From CAZKCI01 sp964551475 (GTDB lineage Bacteria; Auribacterota; Erginobacteria; Erginobacterales; CAZKCI01): a stretch of 64,000 bases of DNA. The translations under genes and the position numbers were made by a program. The stretch is taken from contig CAZKCI010000027.1 of NCBI GenBank assembly GCA_964551475.1, positions 1 through 64,000 on the forward strand, written 5' to 3'. Below the pieces are notes generated by a model. It was not told where the DNA came from. It did no database searches and worked only from the letters and a program-made list of their open reading frames with translations. Below, one piece after another: positions 50,834-59,618 of this stretch. How positions within the stretch are numbered: position 1 is the stretch's first letter; every line of letters begins with the position of its first letter.

Positions 50834-51678
50834 CGGATCACCAGGAGGTAGCAGAGAAGGCACACGATATAGACCCCCACGCCCAGGGCGATATGAATTC
50901 CCCCGCGCAGGATCGCCGGACCCGCGGTCTGGCGGAGAACGATCAGGAGGGCGACTCGCAGCGTGTTGCTGACCGGGGCGAAAACGAAGGCGGCGAGCAC
51001 CGCCGCCAGACGGCGGGAGAAGGTGAACGGGAAAAGAAACGCGAAGACGCCCCCGACGGCGCCGAAGGAGAGAAGAGAGCGCAAACCCGCGCAGGGATCC
51101 CCGATGGCCAGCGGCTCCCCGGGTGGCGCGGAGGGGAGCACGATCTGGAATCCGCTCGGCCAGGCTTCGATCCCGAGGAGCCGAACCAGAAACAGAGCCG
51201 CCTGGATCGAGGCCACCTTGAGGCGAAAGGCGAGCGCGATGACGGCGAGACCGGGCAGGGGGATGACGAAGGCGAGCAGCAAAAGCGGGCCGAAGAGGAT
51301 CCGGGTCCGGGGAAGGCCCCAGTTGAACAGGCTCAAGCCCGCGAGAACCGGGAAGAGGGACCAGGCGGCAACGAAGTTTATCCGAAACACGCGGCCGAAG
51401 AGATGGAGGGCAAGACCGGCGAGGAGGAGGGGAAGGCCGGCCCGGGAGGGTCGAGGAGAAGCGGCGGCAAGACGATGGCGTCTCTGCCGGAAAAGAAAGG
51501 CCATGGCCACGAGAAGCAGCCAGCCGTGGGTGTAATAGGAATCCGTCTCTCGGACGGCGTCGTCGATCCAGAGAAAGGACGGCCAGAAAAGGATGCCCAC
51601 GGCGAGCAGGAGAAGGGCCATCCTCCAGGCCTCCACGCCGGGGCGCGGGAGAGAAAACAATAATGGGGAAGATTTCAC
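50794..51678 (-). CDS. xrt: Exosortase (multi-pass transpeptidase)
   Basis: A 294-residue protein with about eight membrane helices. The catalytic triad can be placed: Cys in GDPCAGLRSLLSF, Arg in APVSNTLRV and His in GIHIALGVGVYI. Exosortases cut PEP-CTERM tails and are thought to attach proteins to a surface polysaccharide. The EpsI gene overlaps and a deacetylase gene follows after one base upstream, the usual exosortase-EPS arrangement. No PEP-CTERM substrate is encoded in this window. Confidence 0.93.
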   Translation of the reverse strand: MKSSPLLFSLPRPGVEAWRMALLLLAVGILFWPSFLWIDDAVRETDSYYTHGWLLLVAMAFLFRQRRHRLAAASPRPSRAGLPLLLAGLALHLFGRVFRINFVAAWSLFPVLAGLSLFNWGLPRTRILFGPLLLLAFVIPLPGLAVIALAFRLKVASIQAALFLVRLLGIEAWPSGFQIVLPSAPPGEPLAIGDPCAGLRSLLSFGAVGGVFAFLFPFTFSRRLAAVLAAFVFAPVSNTLRVALLIVLRQTAGPAILRGGIHIALGVGVYIVCLLCYLLVIRWLIRSPEPPPSA

Positions 51679-51679
51679 G

Positions 51680-52402
51680 CTACCGGCGATGACGGAGGCG
51701 CCATCCCTCCCGGATTTTCTCTTCCATATATATTCTCGCCCAACGGAATCCGGCCCCGCGAACGATCGCCCGGAGATCGCGGGCGGTCATCCGGGAGCGG
51801 ACGGGATAGCGACGCCAATGGTAGGGGTCGGTCGAAGGCGCGTTGGCGCCGGCGCGGGAGGCGCAGAGGCCGCGGTAGCCGGCGCGGCGGACCAGCGCGG
51901 GGAAATGGGGCGGGAGATAGCCGCGGGGGAGTGCAAAAAAGGAGATCGCCGTGTTGAGCTGCTCCTCCAGGCGACGTTTGGATTCGGCCGCCTCGCGGAA
52001 AAGATCCGCCGCCGATCTCCCGGTCAGGAGGTCATGGCTCATCCCGTGGGAACCGACCTCCATCCCGGCGGCGAGAAGAGCCCGCAGGTCGTCCCATCCC
52101 ATCATCCCTTCCGTTCCGACCAGCGACACGGAGGGGAAGAATACCGCCTTGAATCCAAACTCAGCGAGCAGGGGCAGGGCCGCGGTGACATTGTCCTTCC
52201 ACCCGTCGTCGAAGGTGAGGATCGTTGCCGGGGGGCCCGAAACAGTCTCCCGTTCAACCAGATATTCGCTCAGCGTCGGCGTACGGATGCCTTCATCGCG
52301 GAGATAGCCGAGCCAAGACCGGAATCCCTCCGGCGGCAAACGGTAGCCGGCCGGGCCGCTATTCTCGCTGATGCTGTGGAACATCAGGAACGGAACCATC
52401 AT
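51680..52402 (-). CDS. Polysaccharide deacetylase
   Basis: A 240-residue NodB-type carbohydrate esterase (CE4): VPFLMFHSISEN at the start, TFDDGWKDN with the metal-binding Asp pair, and SHGMSHDLL with the His pair. Such enzymes remove acetyl groups from exopolysaccharide (XrtA-type loci have one of this kind). The start codon is uncertain: the upstream frame runs through a word repeat (NIEIRNPKQIR), so I used the ATG at 52,402. Confidence 0.87.
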   Translation of the reverse strand: MMVPFLMFHSISENSGPAGYRLPPEGFRSWLGYLRDEGIRTPTLSEYLVERETVSGPPATILTFDDGWKDNVTAALPLLAEFGFKAVFFPSVSLVGTEGMMGWDDLRALLAAGMEVGSHGMSHDLLTGRSAADLFREAAESKRRLEEQLNTAISFFALPRGYLPPHFPALVRRAGYRGLCASRAGANAPSTDPYHWRRYPVRSRMTARDLRAIVRGAGFRWARIYMEEKIREGWRLRHRR

Positions 52403-52547
52403 AAACAAAATCCGAAATCCGAAATCCGAAATCCGAAACAAATCCGAAATCCGAATGACCGAAACAAAGGATGCCGCCCAGCCGTTTGGGAATTTCGATA
52501 TTCGAATTTGTTTCGGATTTCGTATTTCGATATTCGAATTTCTCCTT
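52403..52547. repeat. Fold-back word repeat (CCGAAATCCGAAAT)
   Basis: Tandem AAATCCGAAATCCG words, then complementary GATTTCGTATTTCGATATT words after a GC-rich loop. It lies between the deacetylase and phosphoesterase genes and can be read through as protein by chance. Confidence 0.8.
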
Positions 52548-53384
52548 TCATTCGGTGAATTTAAACAGCGTGATTTCGGGAGGGCAGAGGAAACGGACCG
52601 GATAAGGCTTGGACCCGATCCCCCGGTTGACGTAGAGCCAGCCGCCCGGGAGGGGGAAGAGGCCGCGGAGGAACGGAGAGCGGCCGTAGGATTCGAGGAA
52701 ACGACCCCAGGCCGGCAGGCCGACCTGTCCGCCATGGGTGTCCCCGGAGAGCACCAGGTCGGCCCCCTGCTCGATCAGAGCCGGGGCGAGATCGGGGCTG
52801 GCGGAGAGGACGACGAGCGGCTCATTCCGAGGAATCCCCTCCAGGGCGGCGGAGATCCCTCCTTCCCCCCCGTAGTCGACGCCGGCCAGCCAGAAAAAAT
52901 CCTCCCCGTTCCCGAAGCGCATCTTCAGGCTCTTTCCCCCGATCAGCGAGAGGCCGGAGCGCTTCCAGAGCAAGACAAAATCGTCTCCCTGGAGGTAAGC
53001 CCGGTCGGCGTTCCCCAGGATCCCGTAGCACCACATCCCGGGTCTCAGTCTCGAAACCAGCCGGGCGACCAGGGGGGCGGCGCGGGAAGATTCGACATAG
53101 TCCCCGGTGAAAAGGACGCAGTCCGGATGGAGACGGTTGATCCTTTCGATCAGGCTTTTCTCCCGGAACCCCAGCTCCCCGGCGATGTGAAGGTCGGAGA
53201 CCTGGACGATCCGTCGGCCCTGGAGAACGCGGGCGAGAGCGGGATGGCGGATGCGGACGGTCGTCACCGTCACCCAGTTCGGCTCGATCACCAGGGCGTC
53301 AAAGAGGATAAAGCCGGCCGTGGCGACGGCCGCCAGGCCGAGCAGCGCGGCCAGAAGAAGGAATTTCGTCGGGGCGGGCCTCAT
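52548..53384 (-). CDS. Metallophosphoesterase, YkuE/YaeI-like
   Basis: A 278-residue protein: an N-terminal membrane helix (FLLLAALLGLAAVATAGFIL) followed by the calcineurin-like core with VQVSDLHI, FTGDYVE, GILGNADR and LSGDTHGGQ. The membrane-attached YkuE/YaeI group acts on lipid pyrophosphates such as UDP-2,3-diacylglucosamine. The GNADR motif has Ala-Asp in place of the common GNHD, as in some YaeI-like enzymes. Here a lipid A or undecaprenyl role is possible. Confidence 0.87.
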   Translation of the reverse strand: MRPAPTKFLLLAALLGLAAVATAGFILFDALVIEPNWVTVTTVRIRHPALARVLQGRRIVQVSDLHIAGELGFREKSLIERINRLHPDCVLFTGDYVESSRAAPLVARLVSRLRPGMWCYGILGNADRAYLQGDDFVLLWKRSGLSLIGGKSLKMRFGNGEDFFWLAGVDYGGEGGISAALEGIPRNEPLVVLSASPDLAPALIEQGADLVLSGDTHGGQVGLPAWGRFLESYGRSPFLRGLFPLPGGWLYVNRGIGSKPYPVRFLCPPEITLFKFTE

Positions 53385-53507
53385 AGAATGCCGCGAGCAG
53401 GGTCGAAGCAGTCATCCCCGACGCGGGACGAGGGAACGAATATGAATATTCCAGCAACAATCCGGCGCGGGCGGCCGGAGACACCGGCTGACACTTCTGA
53501 TCAAACC

Positions 53508-53550
53508 GAATAGCCGTCCGCCCCGTTCCAGACGGGCCGGACGGCTATTC
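53508..53550 (-). terminator. Hairpin at the 3' end of the repeat-domain protein gene
   Basis: GAATAGCCGTCCG faces CGGACGGCTATTC exactly, with a smaller CCCGT/ACGGG stem within. The stop codon TAG of the gene at 53,545 is inside the right arm, so the hairpin forms at the very end of the message. Confidence 0.6.
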
Positions 53551-55002
53551 GACGGTGAGCTTCCCTACTTCCCAGTCCTGGATTTCGGGGTTGGTGTAGG
53601 GTTCCTTGATGAAGTCCTGCGGGTAGTTCGGCTGAATGATGTTGGTGACTTTCTTATTTTCCACGTCCCAGTCCGCCATCTTGACGTAGTTCAGACCGCC
53701 GCCTCCGGTGTCGGCGATGATGTAGAGGCCGGCCCTGACCACGTAGTTCCCCGGAGGGGAGTCGGGGCTCAGCATCAGCGGGCCGGACTCGACCGCGATC
53801 TCCTGGTTCAGCGCCCAATTCCGGATCGGGGGATAGAGGGGGACGTCGACGTCGATCCTCCCCGCCCGGTCGAACTCGCGGTAGACGTGGACGAACATCT
53901 TGTGGGTCGGGAAGAGGGGGGCGGTGAGCTTGTAGACCACCGAGAGCTTGAAGACATCGCCCCGTTTCACTCTGGTCGGGCCGTCCAGGCGGACAAAGGT
54001 GAGCGAGGGCTCTCCGCTGGGCCCGCCCCGGGAGCGCAGACGGAGCATGGAGAGATAGAAGCTGAAATCCTTTCCGGGCCGCGGAAGGAAAAGCTTGACC
54101 GAGCTGATGGCGGAGATGTTGATCGCCCCGCCCGTGTCCATCATGGGGACGACCTCACGGACGGTCTCTCCGGGATTGAACCGGATTTCCTTCTTAAAAA
54201 GTCTTCCGCTCTTGTCGTTGATCTGGAGGATGACCCGCCCCCCCTCCCCCCCGGGAATGCCCTGGAGAGCGATCTCCAGGTTGTCATACAGGGACCAGTC
54301 GGCGGTACGGGGGCGGAGGGAGAAATAATTCTCGAGGGCGATCGCCGGGTATTCCCCTTCCGGTTTGATCGTGACCAGCGCCATGGGCGTGTCCCCTTCC
54401 TTGAAGAGCGAGATGGTGGCGCCTCGGGGCTCCCAAAAGATCAGGTCCTGTTCGCTGGCGAAGGTGACCAGGTCGAACTCGGTCGGCGCGGCGGCCGCTC
54501 CTTCCTTCTTCTCCGCCGCCTTGACCGAGATCTTCCCCAGGGCGAAGTTCTTGATCTCGGTGTTGGTGAGGGGTTCCCGGACAAAACGGACCCCTTTCTC
54601 GTCCGCGCTGATTTCCATCAGCCCCATCCGCACCTCGTAGTCTCCCGGCTCCAGATCGTAGGGGATGGACATCCCGAACGGGCCGACCTCGACCACCTGG
54701 CCGACCTCCCAGCGGTTGGTCGGGAAGCGGGGGAAGAAATCGGCGTTGACACGGACCTCGTTCTGTCCGGCGGGGACGAAGTGCAGGAAAATCTTCTCGC
54801 TCTTGTCCACCGGCGCGGTGAGCTGGAAAAAAGCGGATCCGGTGAAAAAATCCCCCTGGGAGGCCTCTGTCTGCATCTGGAAGCTGACGAAGGAAACCCG
54901 GGGGGAACCCTGGCGAAGAATGGTTTCAGCGGGGGCGGGCGAGGCGAGGAGGAGCGCCGCGAGAGACAGAAGCGCAGTCAACCATCCGGATGCAGTCTTC
55001 AT
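53545..55002 (-). CDS. Secreted protein with two copies of an unnamed beta domain
   Basis: A 485-residue protein with a signal peptide (WLTALLSLAALLLASPAPAE). Two similar units of about 110-130 residues are seen: one ends REPLTNTEIKNFALGKISV (about 155), the other EPYTNPEIQDWEVGKLTVE at the C-terminus; both hold P-P/E-x-D-Y-x-V-R-x-G-L. Between them is a beta-sandwich-like region with LYDNLEIALQGIPGGEG. The following gene's product ends in the same unit (PYENPELKEFRVSKIQV). Probably an envelope or surface protein. I know no family for it. Confidence 0.65.
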   Translation of the reverse strand: MKTASGWLTALLSLAALLLASPAPAETILRQGSPRVSFVSFQMQTEASQGDFFTGSAFFQLTAPVDKSEKIFLHFVPAGQNEVRVNADFFPRFPTNRWEVGQVVEVGPFGMSIPYDLEPGDYEVRMGLMEISADEKGVRFVREPLTNTEIKNFALGKISVKAAEKKEGAAAAPTEFDLVTFASEQDLIFWEPRGATISLFKEGDTPMALVTIKPEGEYPAIALENYFSLRPRTADWSLYDNLEIALQGIPGGEGGRVILQINDKSGRLFKKEIRFNPGETVREVVPMMDTGGAINISAISSVKLFLPRPGKDFSFYLSMLRLRSRGGPSGEPSLTFVRLDGPTRVKRGDVFKLSVVYKLTAPLFPTHKMFVHVYREFDRAGRIDVDVPLYPPIRNWALNQEIAVESGPLMLSPDSPPGNYVVRAGLYIIADTGGGGLNYVKMADWDVENKKVTNIIQPNYPQDFIKEPYTNPEIQDWEVGKLTVE

Positions 55003-55029
55003 GATGTCAGCCCCCAGCATGAGGAATCG

Positions 55030-55160
55030 CGTCGATGGGCAAGGGCCAGGTTATTGGTCTGGTTCATGGGCAAAGTCATGGGGCGCGCAACGTAACAGCC
55101 CTGCCATCACTACCGACATTGCCCAGGCCCGAACCTTTGACCTTACCCTTACCCATTTTA
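55030..55160. repeat. Long interrupted inverted repeat
   Basis: GATGGGCAAGGGCCAGG-like words on the left face CCAGG...CCTTACCCTTACCC words on the right. Third example of the pattern at 37,803 and 43,715. Confidence 0.6.
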
Positions 55161-55161
55161 C

Positions 55162-56199
55162 CTATTTTTTAGGGCCCGTCACCTGGATTTTGCTCACCCG
55201 GAACTCCTTGAGCTCCGGGTTCTCATACGGCTGAAAATAGTACTGGAAACGGCCGGCGACCTCCAGGGGATGGGCGAGGATCGCTTCCAGGTCGTAGGTA
55301 CCCGGGGGAAGGTCGGCCGGGAGGGCGACCTCCACCGGGCCGACCTTGACCAGCTTGCCCTCCGGCCACTGGCTGGTCGGGAAGGGGGGCGAGACCTCGG
55401 CCAGCGTGCGGACATTGCCCTCCCGGCTCAAACGGAGAAGCAGGGTGTGATCGGATCCCAGGGGACGGCGGGCGATGAAGTAGAACGATCCCGCAAATTT
55501 CTCGCCGGGCGAGGCGGAGGCGGGGAATTCCAGACCCATGAAACGGACCAGCGCCGTCGACGGCGCTTCCTGGGCGGAAGAGGGAAAACCGATATCGGTG
55601 TAATAAAGGACCGTCTCCGAGGAGGGGTCCCAGAGGAAGAAGTTCAGGTAGCCGATCTTGCTGGCGTCGATCCTCTCCGCGATCTGGCGGACGGGGATCT
55701 CGATCCGGCGGGACTGGCCGGGGGCGATCTTCTCCGCCCTCTGGAAGCTCTGGCCGCCGACGTCCTTGACCTTGACCTTGAGATCGACGTCGAAGGACTG
55801 GGGGTTGAAAACCGTGAAGAACAGGGAGGCGGCATCCCTCCAGTCCATCGTCGGCATGGTGTCGTCGGTCCAGAGGAATCCGGGCGACTGGGAAGGGTAG
55901 TAGGTCACCCGGGCCCACTTCTCCGGCGAGTCGAAGGGGCTGTTGACGATCTCGAAGCGGGTGCCGGCGGTCACCCAGATCTCGGCGTCTTCGGGTCGGG
56001 AGAAATCGCAGCGGAAACCGGCCATGTTCTTCGCCTTGACTCCGGAGACGATCGCCACCGGCTCGCGCTTGATCTTTTTCAGCCAGGAGGGCAGCTGGGC
56101 GATCCGGTCCTTGAGGAAGAGGCCCAGGACCAGGAGCACCAGGACGACCCAGGCCGCGGTCATGACCCGGTTGACCCATGTTTTTCTTATGGTTTTCAC
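55162..56199 (-). CDS. Membrane-anchored protein with one copy of the same beta domain
   Basis: A 345-residue protein with a membrane helix (AAWVVLVLLVLGLFLKDRI, about 15-33). The first part has a beta sandwich-like region (EIVNSPFDSPEKWARVTY, then NFFLWDPSSETVLYYTD) that resembles carbohydrate-binding folds. The C-terminal 110 residues match the repeat of the preceding gene, ending PYENPELKEFRVSKIQV. Start is GTG at 56,199. The pairing and shared domain suggest joint work on the cell surface. Confidence 0.65.
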   Translation of the reverse strand: MKTIRKTWVNRVMTAAWVVLVLLVLGLFLKDRIAQLPSWLKKIKREPVAIVSGVKAKNMAGFRCDFSRPEDAEIWVTAGTRFEIVNSPFDSPEKWARVTYYPSQSPGFLWTDDTMPTMDWRDAASLFFTVFNPQSFDVDLKVKVKDVGGQSFQRAEKIAPGQSRRIEIPVRQIAERIDASKIGYLNFFLWDPSSETVLYYTDIGFPSSAQEAPSTALVRFMGLEFPASASPGEKFAGSFYFIARRPLGSDHTLLLRLSREGNVRTLAEVSPPFPTSQWPEGKLVKVGPVEVALPADLPPGTYDLEAILAHPLEVAGRFQYYFQPYENPELKEFRVSKIQVTGPKK

Positions 56200-56346
56200 T
56201 TGTAAACTAATATAATACTTCCCCGGTCCTGTTTCCGCAACCTGGAAGCGCTGGCGGCCCGGCTAAAATCTTGACACGCTTACCTCCGATACTATACATT
56301 GGCGTGAAGAATCCGGCGCCGGAGGCGCAGGAAGGAGACGTTCACG

Positions 56347-57264
56347 ATGCGCTTGGCTTTCCTGACCATACTCATCCTCGCGACACTTCCGGGCCAAACC
56401 CGGGCGCAACAGCCTGACTCCCCGGAGATGGCCGATCGCACCGACCTGGAGTCCGTCTGGAAGCGCTCCGGACGGACGACCCGGGTCATCGACTACCCCT
56501 TCAGCCCCCGCCCCTGGATCTCCAGCGGTCCCGACCTTCGGGACTGGGGAAACCAGGGCTACATCTTCATCAACCCGCGGATCGAAGACCGGGCGCGGAC
56601 CCTTCCCGCCCCCACCCCGGAAGAGGGGCTGACCGCCGTGGAAACGGTCGAAGCGGAGGAGATCGCCCGCATGCTGGAGGAGGAAAAAGGACGGCGGGGG
56701 GCCCTGGAGGCGGAGATCAAAGCGGCGCAGGAGGAGCTCCAGGCGGCCCGGGAGAAAACCGAAGATCAGTCGGCCAAGATCTTGATTCTCGAAAACCAGA
56801 TCGAGGAGATGGAAAAGCAGAAGGGCGCCGTGACGGCTGAATGGACAGGGGAGACCGGCGGAACCGGCGGACCGCCAGCCGCCGGACTTATCGTGGAGAA
56901 GACGGACACCTACCCGGTCGGTCAGGACCAGAGCCTGTGGTCGATTGCCGGGCGGGCCGAGGTCTACGGGAACCCCTTCAAATGGCTCCTTCTCTACCAC
57001 GCCAACCGCGACCAGATCTTCGACCCCGACCTGATCTATCCCGGCATGATCCTGATGGTTCCCCGCTATAAGGACCTGGAGGTTTTCCCGCCCCCGCCGG
57101 CGGAAGAGAAAGCGGCGGCGACGGAGCCGGCAGAGGAAGGAGCGGCGGCGGCGACGCCCGCTTTGACGGAGGAAACCCCTGTTGCCAAGCCCCCGGCGAC
57201 TTCTCCGGCGAACGCCACCCAGGCTCCAGAAATGCCGGCGCCAAATCCGTCACCTCTGTCCTGA
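56347..57264 (+). CDS. Secreted LysM-domain protein with coiled coil
   Basis: A 305-residue protein with a signal peptide (RLAFLTILILATLPGQTRAQ), a coiled coil at about 100-160, and a LysM-like motif near 190-238 (QDQSLWSIAGRAEVYGN, then DPDLIYPGMILMVPR), followed by an Ala/Pro/Glu-rich tail. LysM binds peptidoglycan. It stands 43 bases before the FliF-FliG fusion gene and in the same direction, so it may link the stator/rotor module to the cell wall. Confidence 0.8.
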   Translation: MRLAFLTILILATLPGQTRAQQPDSPEMADRTDLESVWKRSGRTTRVIDYPFSPRPWISSGPDLRDWGNQGYIFINPRIEDRARTLPAPTPEEGLTAVETVEAEEIARMLEEEKGRRGALEAEIKAAQEELQAAREKTEDQSAKILILENQIEEMEKQKGAVTAEWTGETGGTGGPPAAGLIVEKTDTYPVGQDQSLWSIAGRAEVYGNPFKWLLLYHANRDQIFDPDLIYPGMILMVPRYKDLEVFPPPPAEEKAAATEPAEEGAAAATPALTEETPVAKPPATSPANATQAPEMPAPNPSPLS

Positions 57265-57307
57265 TCACCGATCACTGATTACTTTTTACTGTTTCTTCCC
57301 GGGAGAC

Positions 57308-59407
57308 ATGAGCGCAGTGATCCGATCCCGCATAACCTTTCTGATCCTGGCCGCCGCCGGCTTCCTCTACGCTCCCCTTCTCCCCTCCCAGCAGAGAGCG
57401 GACGAATCCCAGGTGGAGACGGCGCTCCAGCAAAAGCTCCAGTCGATGCTGGACGTCCTGGTCGGCCCCCAGCGCACAATCGTCGACGTCGACGTCACCC
57501 TCCGGGACACCGCCACGGCGAACGAGGTGAGTAACCGCGTCCGCGCAATGACATCTCTCTCCGGCGTCCGCACCAGCGTGAAAAAGGAGGAGGCGGGGGC
57601 CGCCGACGGAGACCTCCTGGAACCCCTGATCTCGAGCCGCCATATCTCGGTCCAGGCCGACGAAAAGCTCGCCGCCGAGCTGATCGAGAAGATCAAAACC
57701 GAGGTCCCCAAGTGGGCCCGGATCAATCCCGGCCGCGGCGACACCTTCAAGCTGGAGCTCATTCCCTGGCGGGAGATCGTCTCCCCCCCCTCCGCCACCC
57801 AGCAGAACTACCTCCTCTACTCCATTTTGGCCATGGTCGTCCTGCTCATCCTGATCGCCGCCATCTACTTCCCCCTGAGAAAGCTCAAGATGCCGGAGAC
57901 AACCCCCCCGGGAGCAATCCCCGGAACACCGGCCGCACCCCGAGGACCGGGCGAAGAGGCCGCCGGAGGCCCCGGTGAAGAAGAAAAGCGCAAACAGCGC
58001 ACCGAAGAACTCGATGAATTGAAGCAGGTCTTCGCCGGGGCGGCGAACATCGACCAGAGCGGCGTCCTGGAGGAGATCAGGAACATGATCGAGAAGGGCC
58101 TCTCCCGCACGCCGGCCCAGATCGACTCAATCCTGGAGGAGATCAAGGACATCCTCTCCAAGACCCCCCAGGAGTCGGACACACTCCTGACCGAGATCCG
58201 CGACACGCTGGCCGACATGCTGGATGCCCAGAAGAAGCTCACGGCGATGGGCGGGCTGGGCGCGGGAACCGGGACCGGCGCGGCGGCCCCGGGCGCCGCG
58301 CCCGCCGCCGCGCCGGCCGCCCGGGCGGAAGCCGCGGGGCGGGCCGCCGGGGACGGCGGCTTCGGCCCCGAGGTGGTCGAGGTCCTGGGCAACATCGAGG
58401 ACCTGATGGCCCAGCAGTTGGAGAAGACACCGGAGAGCGGCATCCTGGACGAGCCCTTCAAGTACCTGAAGACCCTTCCGCCCGAAGACGTCGTCATGCT
58501 GGTCGAGGACGAGGAGCCGAAGCTCGCGGCCGCCGTCCTCTCCCAGATCGACTCCAAATCCGCCGCCGACGTGATGGCGGGGATCGAGGAGGAAAAGCAG
58601 TTCGAGATCGCCCGGGCGATGACGGGCCTGGTCGAGACGGAGGACCTGGCCGAGGAGATCAAGGACTTCCTGGAACGCAAGCTCAAGATCGTCCGCCTGC
58701 ACAAGGACTACATCCCGGTCCTCGGTTACCGGGTCCTGGCCGACATTCTGTCCTCCAGCCGCTACGCGGTGGCCCGGGTCCTCCTGGACAAGATGGAGTC
58801 CAAGAACCCGGCCATGGCCGCCGAGGTGCGCAAACGGATGTTCCTCTTCGAGGACGTGGTCACCCTGACCGACAAGGACCTCGAGGCCCTGATCCACAAC
58901 CTCCCCCGGGAGATGGTCTCCTGCGCCCTGGCCGACTCCCCGGAGGAGATCCGGAACAAGTTCCTCCAGAACATGACCGAGCGCGCCCGCCAGATGATCC
59001 AGGAGGACATGGAGACGCTGAAGAAGGTCCAGCTCGAGAAGGACGGCAAGGAGATGAACTTCAACGAGGCCATGCTCGCCCTCGATCAGAACGTGATCGA
59101 GGAGATCTTCCGGACGGTGGACCGCAACGTGGTCAAGATGGCCCTGCGCGGGGGCTCCGACGAGGTGCGGGAGAAGTTCTTCGCGGGTCTGACCGAGCGG
59201 GCGGTGGTGATGCTCAAGGAGGACCTGGAGGTGATGGGCCAGATCACGCGCAAGCGCGCCGACGAGGCTCAGGAAGAGGTGATGAACGTCCTCCGCAAGC
59301 TCTCCAGCAAGACGCTGGAGGCCCAGCACGAGATCATCGCCACCATCCGCAAGCTCGAGAAGGAAGGGCAGATCAGCGTCGAGCGCTTTCAGGAAGAGAT
59401 GGTTTAG
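57308..59407 (+). CDS. FliF-FliG fusion: membrane ring fragment joined to rotor protein
   Basis: The first 195 residues are like the C-terminal part of FliF: a signal or first helix (FLILAAAGFLYAPLLP), a periplasmic segment VLVGPQRTIVDVDVTLRD (typical FliF/YscJ), and a second membrane helix at about 166-191 (LLYSILAMVVLLILIAAI). A long charged Pro/Ala-rich linker follows. From about 380 the sequence is FliG: LKTLPPEDVVMLVEDEEP, AAAVLSQIDSKSAADVM, then EVRKRMFLFEDVVTLTDKDL and, at the end, two C-terminal FliG-type units (EEIRNKFLQNMTERA and DEVREKFFAGLTERA). It begins the flbD-motA-motB-motB cluster. No other flagellar genes are in view. Confidence 0.85.
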   Translation: MSAVIRSRITFLILAAAGFLYAPLLPSQQRADESQVETALQQKLQSMLDVLVGPQRTIVDVDVTLRDTATANEVSNRVRAMTSLSGVRTSVKKEEAGAADGDLLEPLISSRHISVQADEKLAAELIEKIKTEVPKWARINPGRGDTFKLELIPWREIVSPPSATQQNYLLYSILAMVVLLILIAAIYFPLRKLKMPETTPPGAIPGTPAAPRGPGEEAAGGPGEEEKRKQRTEELDELKQVFAGAANIDQSGVLEEIRNMIEKGLSRTPAQIDSILEEIKDILSKTPQESDTLLTEIRDTLADMLDAQKKLTAMGGLGAGTGTGAAAPGAAPAAAPAARAEAAGRAAGDGGFGPEVVEVLGNIEDLMAQQLEKTPESGILDEPFKYLKTLPPEDVVMLVEDEEPKLAAAVLSQIDSKSAADVMAGIEEEKQFEIARAMTGLVETEDLAEEIKDFLERKLKIVRLHKDYIPVLGYRVLADILSSSRYAVARVLLDKMESKNPAMAAEVRKRMFLFEDVVTLTDKDLEALIHNLPREMVSCALADSPEEIRNKFLQNMTERARQMIQEDMETLKKVQLEKDGKEMNFNEAMLALDQNVIEEIFRTVDRNVVKMALRGGSDEVREKFFAGLTERAVVMLKEDLEVMGQITRKRADEAQEEVMNVLRKLSSKTLEAQHEIIATIRKLEKEGQISVERFQEEMV

Positions 59408-59408
59408 T

Positions 59409-59609
59409 ATGATCAAACTCACCAGACTGAACGGGCAGGAGATGATCATCAACGCCGATCTGATCGAGCTGATCGAGGCGAGGCCTGACACCATCGTCAC
59501 CATGAACACGGGGGAGAAATACATCGTCCGGGAAGCGGTGGACGACATCATCGCCCGGATCTCCCGTTACAAGCAGAGCCTCAGTCAACCCCCACCAACC
59601 AACGAATAG
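59409..59609 (+). CDS. flbD: FlbD-like flagellar protein
   Basis: A 66-residue protein with IKLTRLNGQEMIINADLIEL and MNTGEKYIVREAVDDII, the complete FlbD (DUF FlbD family) pattern. FlbD proteins stand beside motA and motB in many bacteria; function unclear, perhaps coupling of stator assembly. It begins one base after the fusion gene's stop and motA follows ten bases later. Confidence 0.93.
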   Translation: MIKLTRLNGQEMIINADLIELIEARPDTIVTMNTGEKYIVREAVDDIIARISRYKQSLSQPPPTNE

Positions 59610-59618
59610 GGCTGCTCC

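Noticed and set aside
58127..59551. 474-residue minus-strand open frame
   Set aside because: Antisense to the FliG part; its His/Leu/Asp-rich reading is a codon-bias shadow.
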